A stretch of 54,116 nt of DNA from CAVSCR01 sp963726575 (GCA_963726575.1 CAVSCR010000004.1:1-54116); one strand, 5' to 3'; shown: positions 16,110 to 24,786, counted from the first letter of the stretch. The notes: generated from the sequence alone by a model not told the origin. A program made the numbers and translations.

Positions 16110-17414
16110 CTACTGGTAGGTCGTACTGCGTTGGTCCGCGGGAAGCTGCTTCCACGCGTTGAACAGCTGGTTGAGCGCGTCGGTGGGCGAGATCTTGTTC
16201 GCCAGAACCGACGGCAGCTGCTTGTTGCCGGTGTCGACGACGTCACCTTGCACGACGTTGTCCAACATCGGGTAGCGGATGAATCCCTGGTTCTCGGCGA
16301 AGTCCAACATCTGCTGGTTCACCGGGTTGGTGGTGGACGTCCCCGTGATGTCGGGGATCAAGCCCGCCTTGTTGATGACGTCCGCGGCCTGCTGAGTTGT
16401 CATGAACGTCAAGAAGTCGGCCGCAGCCTGCTGGTGCTGGGAGTAGCTCATGATCGAGAACCCGTCACCTGGGTACTCGACGACACCCTTGATCGGCTGG
16501 TCGGAGAACGGCGGAACGAACGCAGCGACGTTCTTGCCCATGGCGTCGGTGAACTTCTGGGTGTCCCAGGTGCCGTCCACGATCATCGCTGCCTTGCCCG
16601 ACGTGAAGTCGTCGAGGTTGTTCGTCTTGGTGAGGATGTCGGTGTTGGTGCAGCCCGACGACTCCAAGTTGGCCCACTTCGTGAACTGCGCGATGTTGTC
16701 GGAGTTGTTCCAGGGAATTGTCCCGTCGTAGAGACCCTTCCACTGGTCCACCGAGTACTGGCCGATCATCAGGTAGCTGGCGTCGTACCACGGGTAGAAC
16801 TCCGCGCCCAGCGACTGTCCGCCGTTGCCGTAGACCATCGGCGTGTAGCCGGCTGCCTTCAGCTTGGTGCACGCGGTGTTGAGCTGGCTCCAGTCGGTGG
16901 GAACACTGGTGACGCCGGCCTTCTTGAACGCCGCCTTGTTGTAGAAGCCGATGTAGAACTGCTTCTCCAGCGGCATGACGAGCGGGCCGTTCGCGGCGTC
17001 GAAGCCGGGAGCGGTCCACTGCAGCCCCTGCACCTGCGACAGCGCCGAGTCGGGGACCAGGCCCTGCAGGTTGGTCAGGAAGTCCTTGTACTGCAAGGTG
17101 AACAACCCGGTCCACATCACCGCGAGGTCGGGTCCGGTCTTGGACACGGCAGCGGCCTGCAGGAGCGAGAAGTAGTTGTCCGCAGGCTGGCTGACGATCT
17201 TGAACGTCACATTCGGGTGGAGCGCCGTGTATGCGGCGGTCAAGTTCTTGGTGGCCACGGCGTTCTGCTCGGTGCCGTAGTTGTGCCACAGCGTGAGTGT
17301 CACGGGGGCGTCGGAGCTGCTACCGCTGGCTCCGCCGCCTCCGCTGCTGCTGCCGCACGCAGCCAACACGGCCACGGCAACGGCCGCGATCGCGATGAGT
17401 ATGGGTTTACGCAC
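16110..17414 (-). CDS. Sugar ABC transporter substrate-binding lipoprotein
   Basis: A 434-residue family 1 solute-binding protein. A short basic start and hydrophobic stretch end in the lipobox VLAAC (Cys20), followed by a Gly/Ser linker, so it is anchored outside the membrane. Typical parts are LTLWHNYGTEQNA near 40, FEPWYDASYLM-like region near 215, and GKAAMIVDGTWDTQ near 275. It delivers substrate to the MalFG-type permeases encoded next. The start is GTG with AGGAGG nine bases upstream. The 78-base gap before it contains GTTGGGTATCA, matching the left 11 bases of the IclR palindrome at 10 positions, so it may have its own controlled promoter. Confidence 0.95.
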   Translation of the reverse strand: MRKPILIAIAAVAVAVLAACGSSSGGGGASGSSSDAPVTLTLWHNYGTEQNAVATKNLTAAYTALHPNVTFKIVSQPADNYFSLLQAAAVSKTGPDLAVMWTGLFTLQYKDFLTNLQGLVPDSALSQVQGLQWTAPGFDAANGPLVMPLEKQFYIGFYNKAAFKKAGVTSVPTDWSQLNTACTKLKAAGYTPMVYGNGGQSLGAEFYPWYDASYLMIGQYSVDQWKGLYDGTIPWNNSDNIAQFTKWANLESSGCTNTDILTKTNNLDDFTSGKAAMIVDGTWDTQKFTDAMGKNVAAFVPPFSDQPIKGVVEYPGDGFSIMSYSQHQQAAADFLTFMTTQQAADVINKAGLIPDITGTSTTNPVNQQMLDFAENQGFIRYPMLDNVVQGDVVDTGNKQLPSVLANKISPTDALNQLFNAWKQLPADQRSTTYQ

Positions 17415-17492
17415 CTGTCCTCCTAGGAGACCTGAGATCGGTGATGTTGCCAGTCGTGGGGATGGGTTGGGTATCAGATCGGTTGCGGTTCG

Positions 17493-19235
17493 TCAGGACC
17501 TCCCGACGACCGGTGGGACGAACCGGCGGTGTTCTGGAGTCGGCGCCCGCAGGAAGTCCAGGTCGCATCCCCAGGGCGCCTGCAGGACATGCGACTGGTA
17601 CAGAGCCGGCCAGCCGCGCAGGTGCTCCGAGGCAGGTGGGCGCCAGGCGTCACGGCGACGGTCCAGCTCATCGCCCGCCACGTCGAGGTCGAGACGTCCG
17701 GCGGCCACGTCGACCTCGATGACGTCGCCGTCGCGCACCAGGCCGAGCGGGCCGCCGACGGCTGACTCCGGGGCCACGTGCAGGAACACGGTGCCGAACG
17801 ACGTGCCGCTCATGCGGGAGTCGGTGACGCGGACCATGTCGGTGACGCCGTCGGCCGCGAGCTTGGCGGGAATCGGGATCATGCCCCACTCCGGCATCCC
17901 GGGTACCCCCACCGGGCCGCACCCCGCGAGCACCAGCACCGTGTCGGCGGTGGCCGGGAGCGCCGGGTCGTCGATGCGTTGCCGAAGGTCTTCGTATCCG
18001 TTGAAGACCAGCGCCGGACCGCGATGGGCGAACAGCTGCGGGTCGGCCGCCGAGGTCTTGAGCAACGCACCGTCGGGCGCGAGCGACCCGTGGACCACCG
18101 CGAACGCGCCGTCCTCGCGCAGCGGCGTCTCGATGCGTCGGATCGCGTGCTGGTCGTCGACCGGCTCGGGTGCATCAGCGGCGATCTGCCCGATCGTCTT
18201 GCCCGACACGCTGCGCTGGCTCGTGTCGAGGCGCTCGCCCAGCTGACGCAGGACGGCGGGCACCCCACCGCAGGCGTGGAAGTCGGCCATGAGGTACTGG
18301 CCGGACGGTTCCACGTCGGCGATCACCGGCACGTCACGGCTGAGCTCACCGACGGTTCGCGGGAGCAGGTCGAGGCTGAGGCGGCCGGCGATCGCGGTCA
18401 GGTGCAGGACCACGTTCGTCGAGCCGCCCACAGCGTTGAGCACCTTGACGGCGTTCGCGAACGCTGCGGGAGTCAGCAGGCTCGACGGTCGAACGTCGTC
18501 GCGAACCAGATCGACGACGCGGCGGCCGACCTGCTCGGCAGCCGATGCCGAGTCCGGATGTCCGGCGGGGATCGTCGACGCACCGGGCAGGGTGAGTCCG
18601 AGCGCCTCGACGACCACGGCCATGGACGAGGCCGTACCCATGGTGTTGCAGGTGCCGATGCCGCAGGCCAGGCAGCGCTCGAACTCCGCCCACTCCTCGT
18701 CGTCGAGCCGACCGGCGCGGCGGTCGTCCCAGGCCCGCCACAGATCGGTGCCGGTGCCGAGGCGTCGGCCGTGGAACTGCGCGACCGGTCGCGAGCCGCC
18801 GACCACCACGATGGTCGGCAGGTCGGCGCTGACCGCGCCCATCACGGCGCCGGGAATCGTCTTGTCGCAGGCGCCGAGGATGACGATGCCGTCGAGCGGA
18901 TAGGAGCGGAGGGTCTCCTCGATCTCCATCGCCAGCAGGTTGCGGTAGAGCATCGCGCTGGGCTTCATCAGGTCTTCGCCCAGCGAGATCGTGGGGAACA
19001 CGGCGGGGATGCCGCCGGCCGCGAGGACGCCAGCGCGCACCGATTCGGCGAGGGCGGTGAGCGGGAGGTTGCACGAGTTGAGGTCGCTCGCCGAGTTCGC
19101 GATGCCGATCACGGGTCGGTCGGCGGCCTCGGGGATCTCCAGCCCCGCGTTGCGCATGGCGACGCGGTGGATCACGGCGACTTCGTCGTCGCCGGCGAAC
19201 CACTCGCTGCTGCGCAGCCCAGGGGAGTCGGTCAC
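17493..19235 (-). CDS. IlvD/Edd-family sugar-acid dehydratase
   Basis: A 580-residue Fe-S dehydratase. The three cluster-ligand cysteines are present: C55 in SDLNSCNLPL, C123 in LGACDKTIPG and C196 in CGIGTCNTMG. Further conserved blocks are GGSTNVVLHLTAIA near 310 and DSRMSGTSFG near 484. Within IlvD/Edd, the CDKTxPG form and the operon context favour an aldonate dehydratase (pentonate, fuconate or similar) rather than branched-chain amino acid synthesis. It would produce a 2-keto-3-deoxy acid. The GTG at 19235 overlaps the preceding gene's stop as GTGA; the open frame continues 40 codons upstream but without similarity. Confidence 0.92.
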   Translation of the reverse strand: MTDSPGLRSSEWFAGDDEVAVIHRVAMRNAGLEIPEAADRPVIGIANSASDLNSCNLPLTALAESVRAGVLAAGGIPAVFPTISLGEDLMKPSAMLYRNLLAMEIEETLRSYPLDGIVILGACDKTIPGAVMGAVSADLPTIVVVGGSRPVAQFHGRRLGTGTDLWRAWDDRRAGRLDDEEWAEFERCLACGIGTCNTMGTASSMAVVVEALGLTLPGASTIPAGHPDSASAAEQVGRRVVDLVRDDVRPSSLLTPAAFANAVKVLNAVGGSTNVVLHLTAIAGRLSLDLLPRTVGELSRDVPVIADVEPSGQYLMADFHACGGVPAVLRQLGERLDTSQRSVSGKTIGQIAADAPEPVDDQHAIRRIETPLREDGAFAVVHGSLAPDGALLKTSAADPQLFAHRGPALVFNGYEDLRQRIDDPALPATADTVLVLAGCGPVGVPGMPEWGMIPIPAKLAADGVTDMVRVTDSRMSGTSFGTVFLHVAPESAVGGPLGLVRDGDVIEVDVAAGRLDLDVAGDELDRRRDAWRPPASEHLRGWPALYQSHVLQAPWGCDLDFLRAPTPEHRRFVPPVVGRS

Positions 19236-20152
19236 GGCTGCGGGATCCCCAGTCCTGGCGCGCCGGGTGGCGACTGCACCAGCTCGGTGTCGAACCGTTG
19301 CAGCCATTCCAGCGCGACCGCGGCTCGGTGAACCTTCTCCCGCGCGATCAGGCACGCCTCGCCGATCAGATGCTCACCGGCCGGGTAGAGCGCGCGCGCG
19401 TTGCGCAGCCCGAACTTGACGTACATCGGCGCACCGACGCGCACCAGTTCGTCGCACTGCTCACCACGCACGGTTCCGCCGAGTGCATCGGGTGCTTCGA
19501 CATAGAGGTCCAGCGGGAGCGACGACACCGCGCGCATCTCGGCGAGCTGGTCGAGCGTGAGGTCGCTCGGCACGTTGACGGTATGTCCGCCGAGGGCGGC
19601 GAGCTGGCGCATCGTCACCGGGTTCGACGGCGCCAGCATCACCGACACCTTCCAGATGACGTCGGCCGGCAGCTGGCCGGAGGTCTGCATGCCGACCAGC
19701 ACCTCGAGCAGCCCCGAGTCGGCGACGAGGAACCCGCGGATGCCGCACTCAGCCGCGCGCATCACGTCTTCGATCGCGTACCTCAGCTGGGTGAGACCAC
19801 GGATCCGACCGTGCAACGCACCACCATCTGCCGCACTTGCCTGCACTCCCACGCCGAACTCCTCGCGTGGGCCGACGAACAGCGAGACCTCGAGCCCCGC
19901 ATCGGCACCGATCCGCGACATCTCGCGCAGCTCGGCTTGCGTCATGAGCATGGCGCCGCTGCCCTGCGAGACGCGGTTCACCGTGATGCCGTGCCCGGTG
20001 GCGGCGTCGAGCACGGTGCGCAGCACCTCGGGTCCTTCGACGCTGGGGATCTCGACCCGGTAGTGGGCGCCGTCGGGGAAGCGCGCGCTGCTGCTCGCCA
20101 CGGCCGTGCCCGACGTCAGGCCGAGCCCGGTGAGCACCTCGGTCGCTCTCAT
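19232..20152 (-). CDS. U32-like TIM-barrel protein of unknown function
   Basis: A 306-residue protein resembling the barrel part of collagenase-type U32 'peptidases' by segments such as RVSQGSGAMLMTQAELREM, EVSLFVGPREEFG, FLVADSGLLEVL and DLYVEAPDALGGTVRGEQCDELVRVGAPMYVKFGLRNA (parts of residues 60-260). The cysteine-rich U32 signature is absent, and the three cysteines are scattered. Peptidase activity should not be assumed. It is coupled by ATGA to the M24-like gene upstream and by GTGA to the dehydratase gene downstream, so its product is made with a sugar-acid enzyme set. I infer a metabolic barrel (lyase or isomerase) or a cofactor-related role, but the sequence does not show which. Confidence 0.7.
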   Translation of the reverse strand: MRATEVLTGLGLTSGTAVASSSARFPDGAHYRVEIPSVEGPEVLRTVLDAATGHGITVNRVSQGSGAMLMTQAELREMSRIGADAGLEVSLFVGPREEFGVGVQASAADGGALHGRIRGLTQLRYAIEDVMRAAECGIRGFLVADSGLLEVLVGMQTSGQLPADVIWKVSVMLAPSNPVTMRQLAALGGHTVNVPSDLTLDQLAEMRAVSSLPLDLYVEAPDALGGTVRGEQCDELVRVGAPMYVKFGLRNARALYPAGEHLIGEACLIAREKVHRAAVALEWLQRFDTELVQSPPGAPGLGIPQP

Positions 20153-21360
20153 GTGTCACTCCCACGGGCAGGCTCGCCCGACTCGATGTCGAGGACGGCT
20201 GGTCGTTGCGTCAGTGGCGAACCGGCATTGCCGGGGACGACCGGCCAGCCCGCGGCGCCGGTCACCAGCTGGAGGCCGGTCTCGGACACCAGGTAGGTGT
20301 CCTCGCACTTGCCGCCGCCGGCGAGGCTGGGATTCCAGGCCAGCGCATGTCCGGGGGCGATCGGCGTGCGCCACCAGCGGCTGTCGGTCTGCGTCGGGGC
20401 CAGCTCGAACTCGCGCTGGGCGTAGCCGATCGGGCCGCCTTGGTAGTGCTCCTGCCAGGCCTGCGGGCTCCCGACCTGGCCGTAGGCCGTTGCCAGGGAG
20501 GTCATCACATGGCCGTAGGTCGCACCCGGCACGCTGGCGCGCAGCACCGCGTCCTCGACGCGGCGTGCGTCGTGCAGCGAACGGGTCATGGTCGCCGTGA
20601 GCGGTCCCGCGCTGGCGAAACGCGTGGCCGCCACGTGCAGTCCACCGCGACGTGCCACGACGACTGCCATCACCACGCGGTGCATCGGCGCACCGACGGA
20701 CAGCGGGTGGCGGTACTGCTCGAGCCGTTCGTCACCGCCAACGATCAGCACCGGCGCATCCGCACCGGTTGCCGCGAGCCGTCCGTTGACCCGACCGGCG
20801 ATCTCGTAGTCGGTGTCGCCGGGTTGCCAGCCCAGCAACGCCTGCTGCAGGGCGTCGGCCGCGTCATGACCGAGGGCGCGCAAGTCGTCGCGTTCGGCAT
20901 TGCTGAGCGTCAGCCGGAGCTCGACCAGGTCGTGGGCTACCACGGCAACGTCAGTGGCGGCGTCGAGCTCACAGTCCGACGCCACACGGGCGTGGTCGCC
21001 GGCGAACGCACGGGCGCGCGTGGCGAACGCGTCGGCCTGCCACCAGGGAACCGACAACACCTCGAAGCCGTTGTCAGCAGGTGCCAGCTCGTCGCGGATC
21101 CGCTGGGCCTCGATGTCGGTGGTGACCAGCGCGGCCGACGACGCAGTGACGACCGCCCACACCAGGTCGATGCTCGCCGTCCGGTCGATCGGCAGGTTGC
21201 GGCCACCGCTGACCCACGCAACCCCGCCTGGCGTGGCCAGCACCACTGCGTCGTGCCGCTGCTCGGCCAGCCAGCCGCGCAGGCGGGCGAGCGACGCCTC
21301 GGCCCGCGCCGTCACCGTCGCGAGCGCCGGTCGCAAGCGCTGTGTCTCGACCTGGACCAC
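20149..21360 (-). CDS. M24-fold protein lacking metal ligands
   Basis: A 403-residue protein with the creatinase/prolidase ('pita-bread') arrangement: an N-terminal domain (LARLRGWLAEQRHDAVVLATPGGVAWVSG) and a C-terminal domain from about residue 160. The usual M24 metal ligands are missing. The Asp-Asp strand pair reads MAVVVARRGGLHVAATRF, and the GHGIG histidine becomes GGPIG; only the late glutamate (GGKCEDTYLV) seems kept. It is therefore unlikely to be a metallo-aminopeptidase. A metal-free creatinase-like hydrolase or a binding protein is possible. It is the first gene of the array, starting at GTG 21360 with AAGGG upstream, right beside the IclR-type palindromes. Confidence 0.72.
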   Translation of the reverse strand: MVQVETQRLRPALATVTARAEASLARLRGWLAEQRHDAVVLATPGGVAWVSGGRNLPIDRTASIDLVWAVVTASSAALVTTDIEAQRIRDELAPADNGFEVLSVPWWQADAFATRARAFAGDHARVASDCELDAATDVAVVAHDLVELRLTLSNAERDDLRALGHDAADALQQALLGWQPGDTDYEIAGRVNGRLAATGADAPVLIVGGDERLEQYRHPLSVGAPMHRVVMAVVVARRGGLHVAATRFASAGPLTATMTRSLHDARRVEDAVLRASVPGATYGHVMTSLATAYGQVGSPQAWQEHYQGGPIGYAQREFELAPTQTDSRWWRTPIAPGHALAWNPSLAGGGKCEDTYLVSETGLQLVTGAAGWPVVPGNAGSPLTQRPAVLDIESGEPARGSDT

Positions 21361-21410
21361 CGTCGCCCTTCGCTCTTGCTCCTGGGGTGCGTGGGGGACC
21401 GGAGGGAAGT

Positions 21411-21427
21411 GTTCGGTATCACCGAAC
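21411..21427. promoter_or_regulatory. IclR-type operator O1
   Basis: GTTCGGT-ATC-ACCGAAC, perfect 7-base arms, lies 50 bases before the minus-strand array's first gene, in the 176-base divergent region. IclR regulators bind palindromes of this size. The same sequence pattern recurs at 21507-21523, which supports a real operator. Confidence 0.8.
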
Positions 21428-21506
21428 TCCGTTCGCCATCATCGTCAGGCAACCACGGCCGAGCGTCTGGGGTCAAGGGTTCCCCGGTTCGGCGCTGACA
21501 ACTACA

Positions 21507-21523
21507 GTTCGGGACCGACGAAC
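21507..21523. promoter_or_regulatory. IclR-type operator O2
   Basis: GTTCGGGACCGACGAAC has GTTCG/CGAAC arms and matches O1 at 12 of 17 positions. It ends three bases before the GGAGG ribosome site of the IclR gene and overlaps a candidate -10 TACAGT (21503-21508), so binding would repress iclR itself. Confidence 0.65.
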
Positions 21524-21536
21524 ATCGGAGGTGCTG

Positions 21537-22352
21537 ATGCCGGACGTCTCGTCGCCGACGCCGTCGCCTTCTGGGCCGCGCTACACGGTTCGCAGCGTCG
21601 CCCGTGCGGTGGCTCTGGTCGACGCCATCGCCGAGGGCCCAGCGCACGGGATGACGCTCACCGAGATGGCGCGCCGCATGAGCATGAGCAAGAGCGCCAC
21701 CTACTCGTTGGTCCGCACGCTGGTCGACGGCGGCTACCTGAGCGAGTCCGAGCCCGGACCCCGCTACCGCCTGGGCATGTCCTTGTTGCGGCTGGGTGAC
21801 GTCGCCGGGCAGCAGGACCCGCTGGCCGACGTGGTGGGGCCGATCCTTCGCGAGATGGCGGCGCAGACCGGACTCACCACCCGCGCTGCCGTCGTCGACG
21901 CCGGCTACCCGGTCTTCGTCGAACGTGTCGACGGTCCGGGAACGGTGCGCTTTCACACGCCACTGGGTCGACGCGAGCTGCCGCACGCCTCGAGTGCGGG
22001 CAAGGCGATCCTCGCGCAGATGGGCGACGACGACGTCCGCGCGCTGATCGTCGGCTCGGGTATGCCTCGTCGGACGAGGCACACCTTGGCCGACGTCGAC
22101 GCGTTGCTGGCCGACCTCGCGGTCACCCGGGAGCGCGGGTATGCAGTGGACGACGAGGAGGACGTCGAGGGAGTCTTCTGCGTGGGTGCGGCGTTCTTCG
22201 ACCACACCGGTCGCTGCGCCGGCGCGTTGAGCGGTACCGGGATCAAGACCGACCTGCCGGCGGGTCGTGTGGAGGAGCTGGGTCGGGCTGTGCGCAACTA
22301 CGCCGACCGCGTGACGCAGCAGATGGGCGGGCGGACGCCGGCCCGCCACTGA
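21537..22352 (+). CDS. IclR-family transcriptional regulator
   Basis: A 271-residue regulator. Residues about 16-75 are the winged helix (TLTEMARRMSMSKSATYSLVRTLVDGGYLSES split by the turn). The rest is the IclR effector domain, with LPHASSAGKAILA near 155, RGYAVDDEEDVEGVFCVGAAFFDHTG near 200 and ALSGTG near 227. It should sense a sugar-acid metabolite and control the divergent catabolic array and perhaps the downstream dehydrogenase. ATG 21537 is chosen because GGAGG sits five bases ahead; the open frame starts earlier, across the operators. The stop is 45 bases from the alcohol dehydrogenase gene, suggesting co-transcription. Confidence 0.92.
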   Translation: MPDVSSPTPSPSGPRYTVRSVARAVALVDAIAEGPAHGMTLTEMARRMSMSKSATYSLVRTLVDGGYLSESEPGPRYRLGMSLLRLGDVAGQQDPLADVVGPILREMAAQTGLTTRAAVVDAGYPVFVERVDGPGTVRFHTPLGRRELPHASSAGKAILAQMGDDDVRALIVGSGMPRRTRHTLADVDALLADLAVTRERGYAVDDEEDVEGVFCVGAAFFDHTGRCAGALSGTGIKTDLPAGRVEELGRAVRNYADRVTQQMGGRTPARH

Positions 22353-22397
22353 ACGAGCTACATCCGTGCCGGAGTCCTTCGACAGCTGGGAGATCGC

Positions 22398-23414
22398 ATG
22401 CCCGCTCTGGTGGTTCGCTCCCCGGGCGACGTCGCGCTCGAAGACCGAGCGCCGCTCGCCCCCGGGCCCGGCGAGGTGCTGGTGCGCCCGACGGTGATCG
22501 GGGTGTGCGGCACCGACCTCGACATCGTCGACGGGCGCGTCGACCCGGCCTTCGTGCGCTACCCGATCGCGCTCGGCCACGAGTGGTCCGGCGTGGTCGG
22601 TGCTCTCGGGGACGACGTCGCGCGTGCTGGAACGGTTGCGGTTGGCGATCTCGTGGTGGTGGAGGGCATCGTGCCCTGCGGCCACTGCGCGGCTTGTCGC
22701 AACGGCGATACGAACCTCTGCGAGACCTACGACGAGTACGGCTTCACCCGCGACGGTGCCGCCCGCGAAGAGGTACTGGCACCGGTCGACCTGGTGCACG
22801 TTCTGCCCGCCGGCACCGACCCCGAGGCAGCCGCGCTCGTCGAACCGATGGCGGTGGTTCACCGCGCGCTGACCCGCTTGCAGCTGCAGCCCGGCCAACG
22901 TGCGCTCGTGGTCGGTGACGGCACGGTTGCGTTGCTGGCCGTACATCTGCTGCAGCTGTGGTCGCCGGACGAGGTGGTGGTGCAGGGGCGTCGACCGGCC
23001 CAGGCGGGGCTCGCCACGATCGCCGGCGCCGACCGGTTCACCATCGACGCCGACCAGGAATCCGGCTTCGACGTCGTGGTGGAGGCAGCCGGCGCAGTGG
23101 CCGCCACCGTCGCAGCGGTTGCGGCGGTCCGACGCGGTGGTCGCGTCGGTCTGCTCGGCTTTCCCGGACCGGGGGTGAGGGCCGCCCTGCCCGTGGACGA
23201 CCTGGTGAACAACGACATCACCATCACCGGCTCGTTCAGCTACACGTCGAGCTCCTGGCGCGCTGTCGTGGGCTTGCTCGCCTCAGGTTGGATCGATCCG
23301 GGCTTCGTGGTGACCCATCGGTTCGCCTTGGAGGACTGGACCGCTGCCCTCGACATGCTGCGCTCTGGACCCGGCGACGACTCACCACGCGGCAAAGTGC
23401 TGCTCACCGTCTAG
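22398..23414 (+). CDS. Zinc-dependent alcohol/polyol dehydrogenase (MDR family)
   Basis: A 338-residue medium-chain dehydrogenase. The catalytic zinc site is C37 (GVCGTD) and H61-E62 (GHE); the structural zinc site is C94, C97, C100 and C108. The nucleotide domain begins near residue 165 (ALVVGDGTVALLAVHLLQ). The family oxidises sugars, polyols or keto acids with NAD(P). Sitting after the IclR gene and facing the lactonase/dehydratase array, it is a good candidate for the first step, oxidation of the sugar to a lactone. The precise substrate cannot be read from the sequence. Confidence 0.9.
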   Translation: MPALVVRSPGDVALEDRAPLAPGPGEVLVRPTVIGVCGTDLDIVDGRVDPAFVRYPIALGHEWSGVVGALGDDVARAGTVAVGDLVVVEGIVPCGHCAACRNGDTNLCETYDEYGFTRDGAAREEVLAPVDLVHVLPAGTDPEAAALVEPMAVVHRALTRLQLQPGQRALVVGDGTVALLAVHLLQLWSPDEVVVQGRRPAQAGLATIAGADRFTIDADQESGFDVVVEAAGAVAATVAAVAAVRRGGRVGLLGFPGPGVRAALPVDDLVNNDITITGSFSYTSSSWRAVVGLLASGWIDPGFVVTHRFALEDWTAALDMLRSGPGDDSPRGKVLLTV

Positions 23415-23435
23415 CCGGAGGAGGGCATCACGACC

Positions 23436-23894
23436 GTGCGCAGCGCCGGACTTCTCGTCCACCGGACGCGAGCAGAGACGATCGAGGTGTTCCTCGGACA
23501 CGTCGGCGGACCGCTCTGGGCCGGGCGGGACCCGTCTTGGTCGATCCCGAAGGGCGAGCCCGACGACGGCGAGGACCTGCTCGACGCAGCCCGCCGCGAG
23601 TTCACCGAGGAGACCAGCCTGGCCGTGCCCGTCGGACAGCTTCTGCCGTTGGGGGAGTGGCGCCAGCCCAACGGGAAGGTCGTGACCGCCTGGGCTGTCG
23701 AAGGCGACCTCGACGCCGACGCCGCGGTGAGCAACACGTTCACGATGGAGTGGCCGCCGCGGTCAGGACAGCTCCAGGAGTTCCCTGAGCTGGACCGTTT
23801 CGCGTGGCTGGACCTCGAGACCGCTGCCGGCATGCTCATCGGTGGTCAGGCCGAGTTCCTCACCCGGTTGATGGCTGCGCTGGGGACGACGTGA
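23436..23894 (+). CDS. NUDIX hydrolase
   Basis: A 152-residue NUDIX protein. The box is complete: G40-x5-E46-x7-R54-E55-F-T-E58-E59-T, with threonine in place of the usual glycine after EE. WSIPKGEPDDGE and FPELDRFAWLDLETA flank it. The form resembles the small NUDIX proteins that hydrolyse nucleoside-diphosphate derivatives; the natural substrate is unknown. The GTG start has GGAGGAG about 12 bases upstream. The 3' end overlaps the MarR-GNAT gene on the other strand by 35 bases, so the two are convergent with no separate terminator. Confidence 0.9.
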   Translation: MRSAGLLVHRTRAETIEVFLGHVGGPLWAGRDPSWSIPKGEPDDGEDLLDAARREFTEETSLAVPVGQLLPLGEWRQPNGKVVTAWAVEGDLDADAAVSNTFTMEWPPRSGQLQEFPELDRFAWLDLETAAGMLIGGQAEFLTRLMAALGTT

Positions 23895-24783
23895 CGGGGC
23901 GACGCAGCCGCTTCTCGAACCAGTGGTGGGCGTACGGCTCGTCGTTGAACGCGGGCACCTCGACGTAGCCGGCTGACCGGTACAGAGCGACCGCCTCCGT
24001 CAGAGACCGGTTGGTCTCCAGCCGCACTCGCCGAGCGCCGTGGTGCCATGCCTGGAGCTCCAGCTCGGTGAGCAAGCGGCGTCCTACGCCGAGTCCGCGA
24101 GCCTCCGGAGCGACCCACATGCGCTTCAGCTCGGCGGGACGACGGCCGTGCAGCTTCAGAGCGCCGCAGCCGATCGGCTGCTGTCGCAGTCGGGCGAGCA
24201 GCAGAAGTCCGCGGGGGAGGGTGAGGTCGCCGGCATCGGCGCGGATACTGCGAGCCGGGTCGAATCCGGTGTCGAACCGCTGATCGAGCGTCGAGAAGTA
24301 CTGGTCGAGACACCACCGTGCGTCCGCACTCGTCGGATCCTCGAGCGCGATCTCGACCAACCCGGCGGTGAGCAACCGTTGCACTGTGTCCATCGCTGCG
24401 AGGAGGTCGGTGCGCTGCGCGGCGTTGAGCGGCTCGAGGAACGACCAGGCGAGCGCGTCACTCTCCTCGTCAAGGGCTCGGCGCTCGGTCCGGCCAGCTG
24501 GGGTGAGGTGGACGGTGCGGACGCGCGCGTCGTCCGTACCGACCCGGGTCTCCATCAGTCCCGCCCGTTCCAGCGAGCGGAGCAGTCGGCTCAGGTAGCC
24601 GGAGTCGAGGTCGAGGGCGGCCCGCAGGTCGCGCACGTCGCGTCCCGCATCCTCGACCTCCCACAGCACCCGGGAGGCGCCGAGCGAGCGTCCATGCGCC
24701 AGGTACTGCGCCTGCAACGCCCCGACCCGCTGGGTGACCGTGCGGTTGAACCGACGGACCAGCGCTACCGACGCCTCGTCCAT
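23860..24783 (-). CDS. MarR-GNAT fusion regulator/acetyltransferase
   Basis: A 307-residue fusion. Residues about 1-140 form a MarR winged helix (VRDLRAALDLDSGYLSRLLRSLERAGLMETR, wing near DDARVRTVHLT). Residues about 155-300 form a GNAT acetyltransferase (LKRMWVAPEARGLGVGRRLLTEL acetyl-CoA loop, then LETNRSLTEAVALYRSAGYVEVPAFND). This domain order is a known family. The acetyl acceptor is unknown. The palindrome CTGACT-CT-AGTCAG begins four bases upstream of the start codon, so it likely represses its own transcription. It is divergent from the flavoprotein gene with a 98-base gap. Confidence 0.9.
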   Translation of the reverse strand: MDEASVALVRRFNRTVTQRVGALQAQYLAHGRSLGASRVLWEVEDAGRDVRDLRAALDLDSGYLSRLLRSLERAGLMETRVGTDDARVRTVHLTPAGRTERRALDEESDALAWSFLEPLNAAQRTDLLAAMDTVQRLLTAGLVEIALEDPTSADARWCLDQYFSTLDQRFDTGFDPARSIRADAGDLTLPRGLLLLARLRQQPIGCGALKLHGRRPAELKRMWVAPEARGLGVGRRLLTELELQAWHHGARRVRLETNRSLTEAVALYRSAGYVEVPAFNDEPYAHHWFEKRLRRPVTSSPAQPSTG

Positions 24784-24786
24784 CCT

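Noticed and set aside
17778..19331. Long plus-strand open frame (517 codons) opposite the dehydratase and the U32-like gene
   Set aside because: Its translation is rich in Arg, Gly, His and Val without domains and mirrors the codon bias of the minus-strand genes; it is an antisense shadow.
19232..20152. Plain 'U32 peptidase' label
   Set aside because: The cysteine-containing U32 signature is missing and the operon is metabolic, so only a fold-level call is justified.
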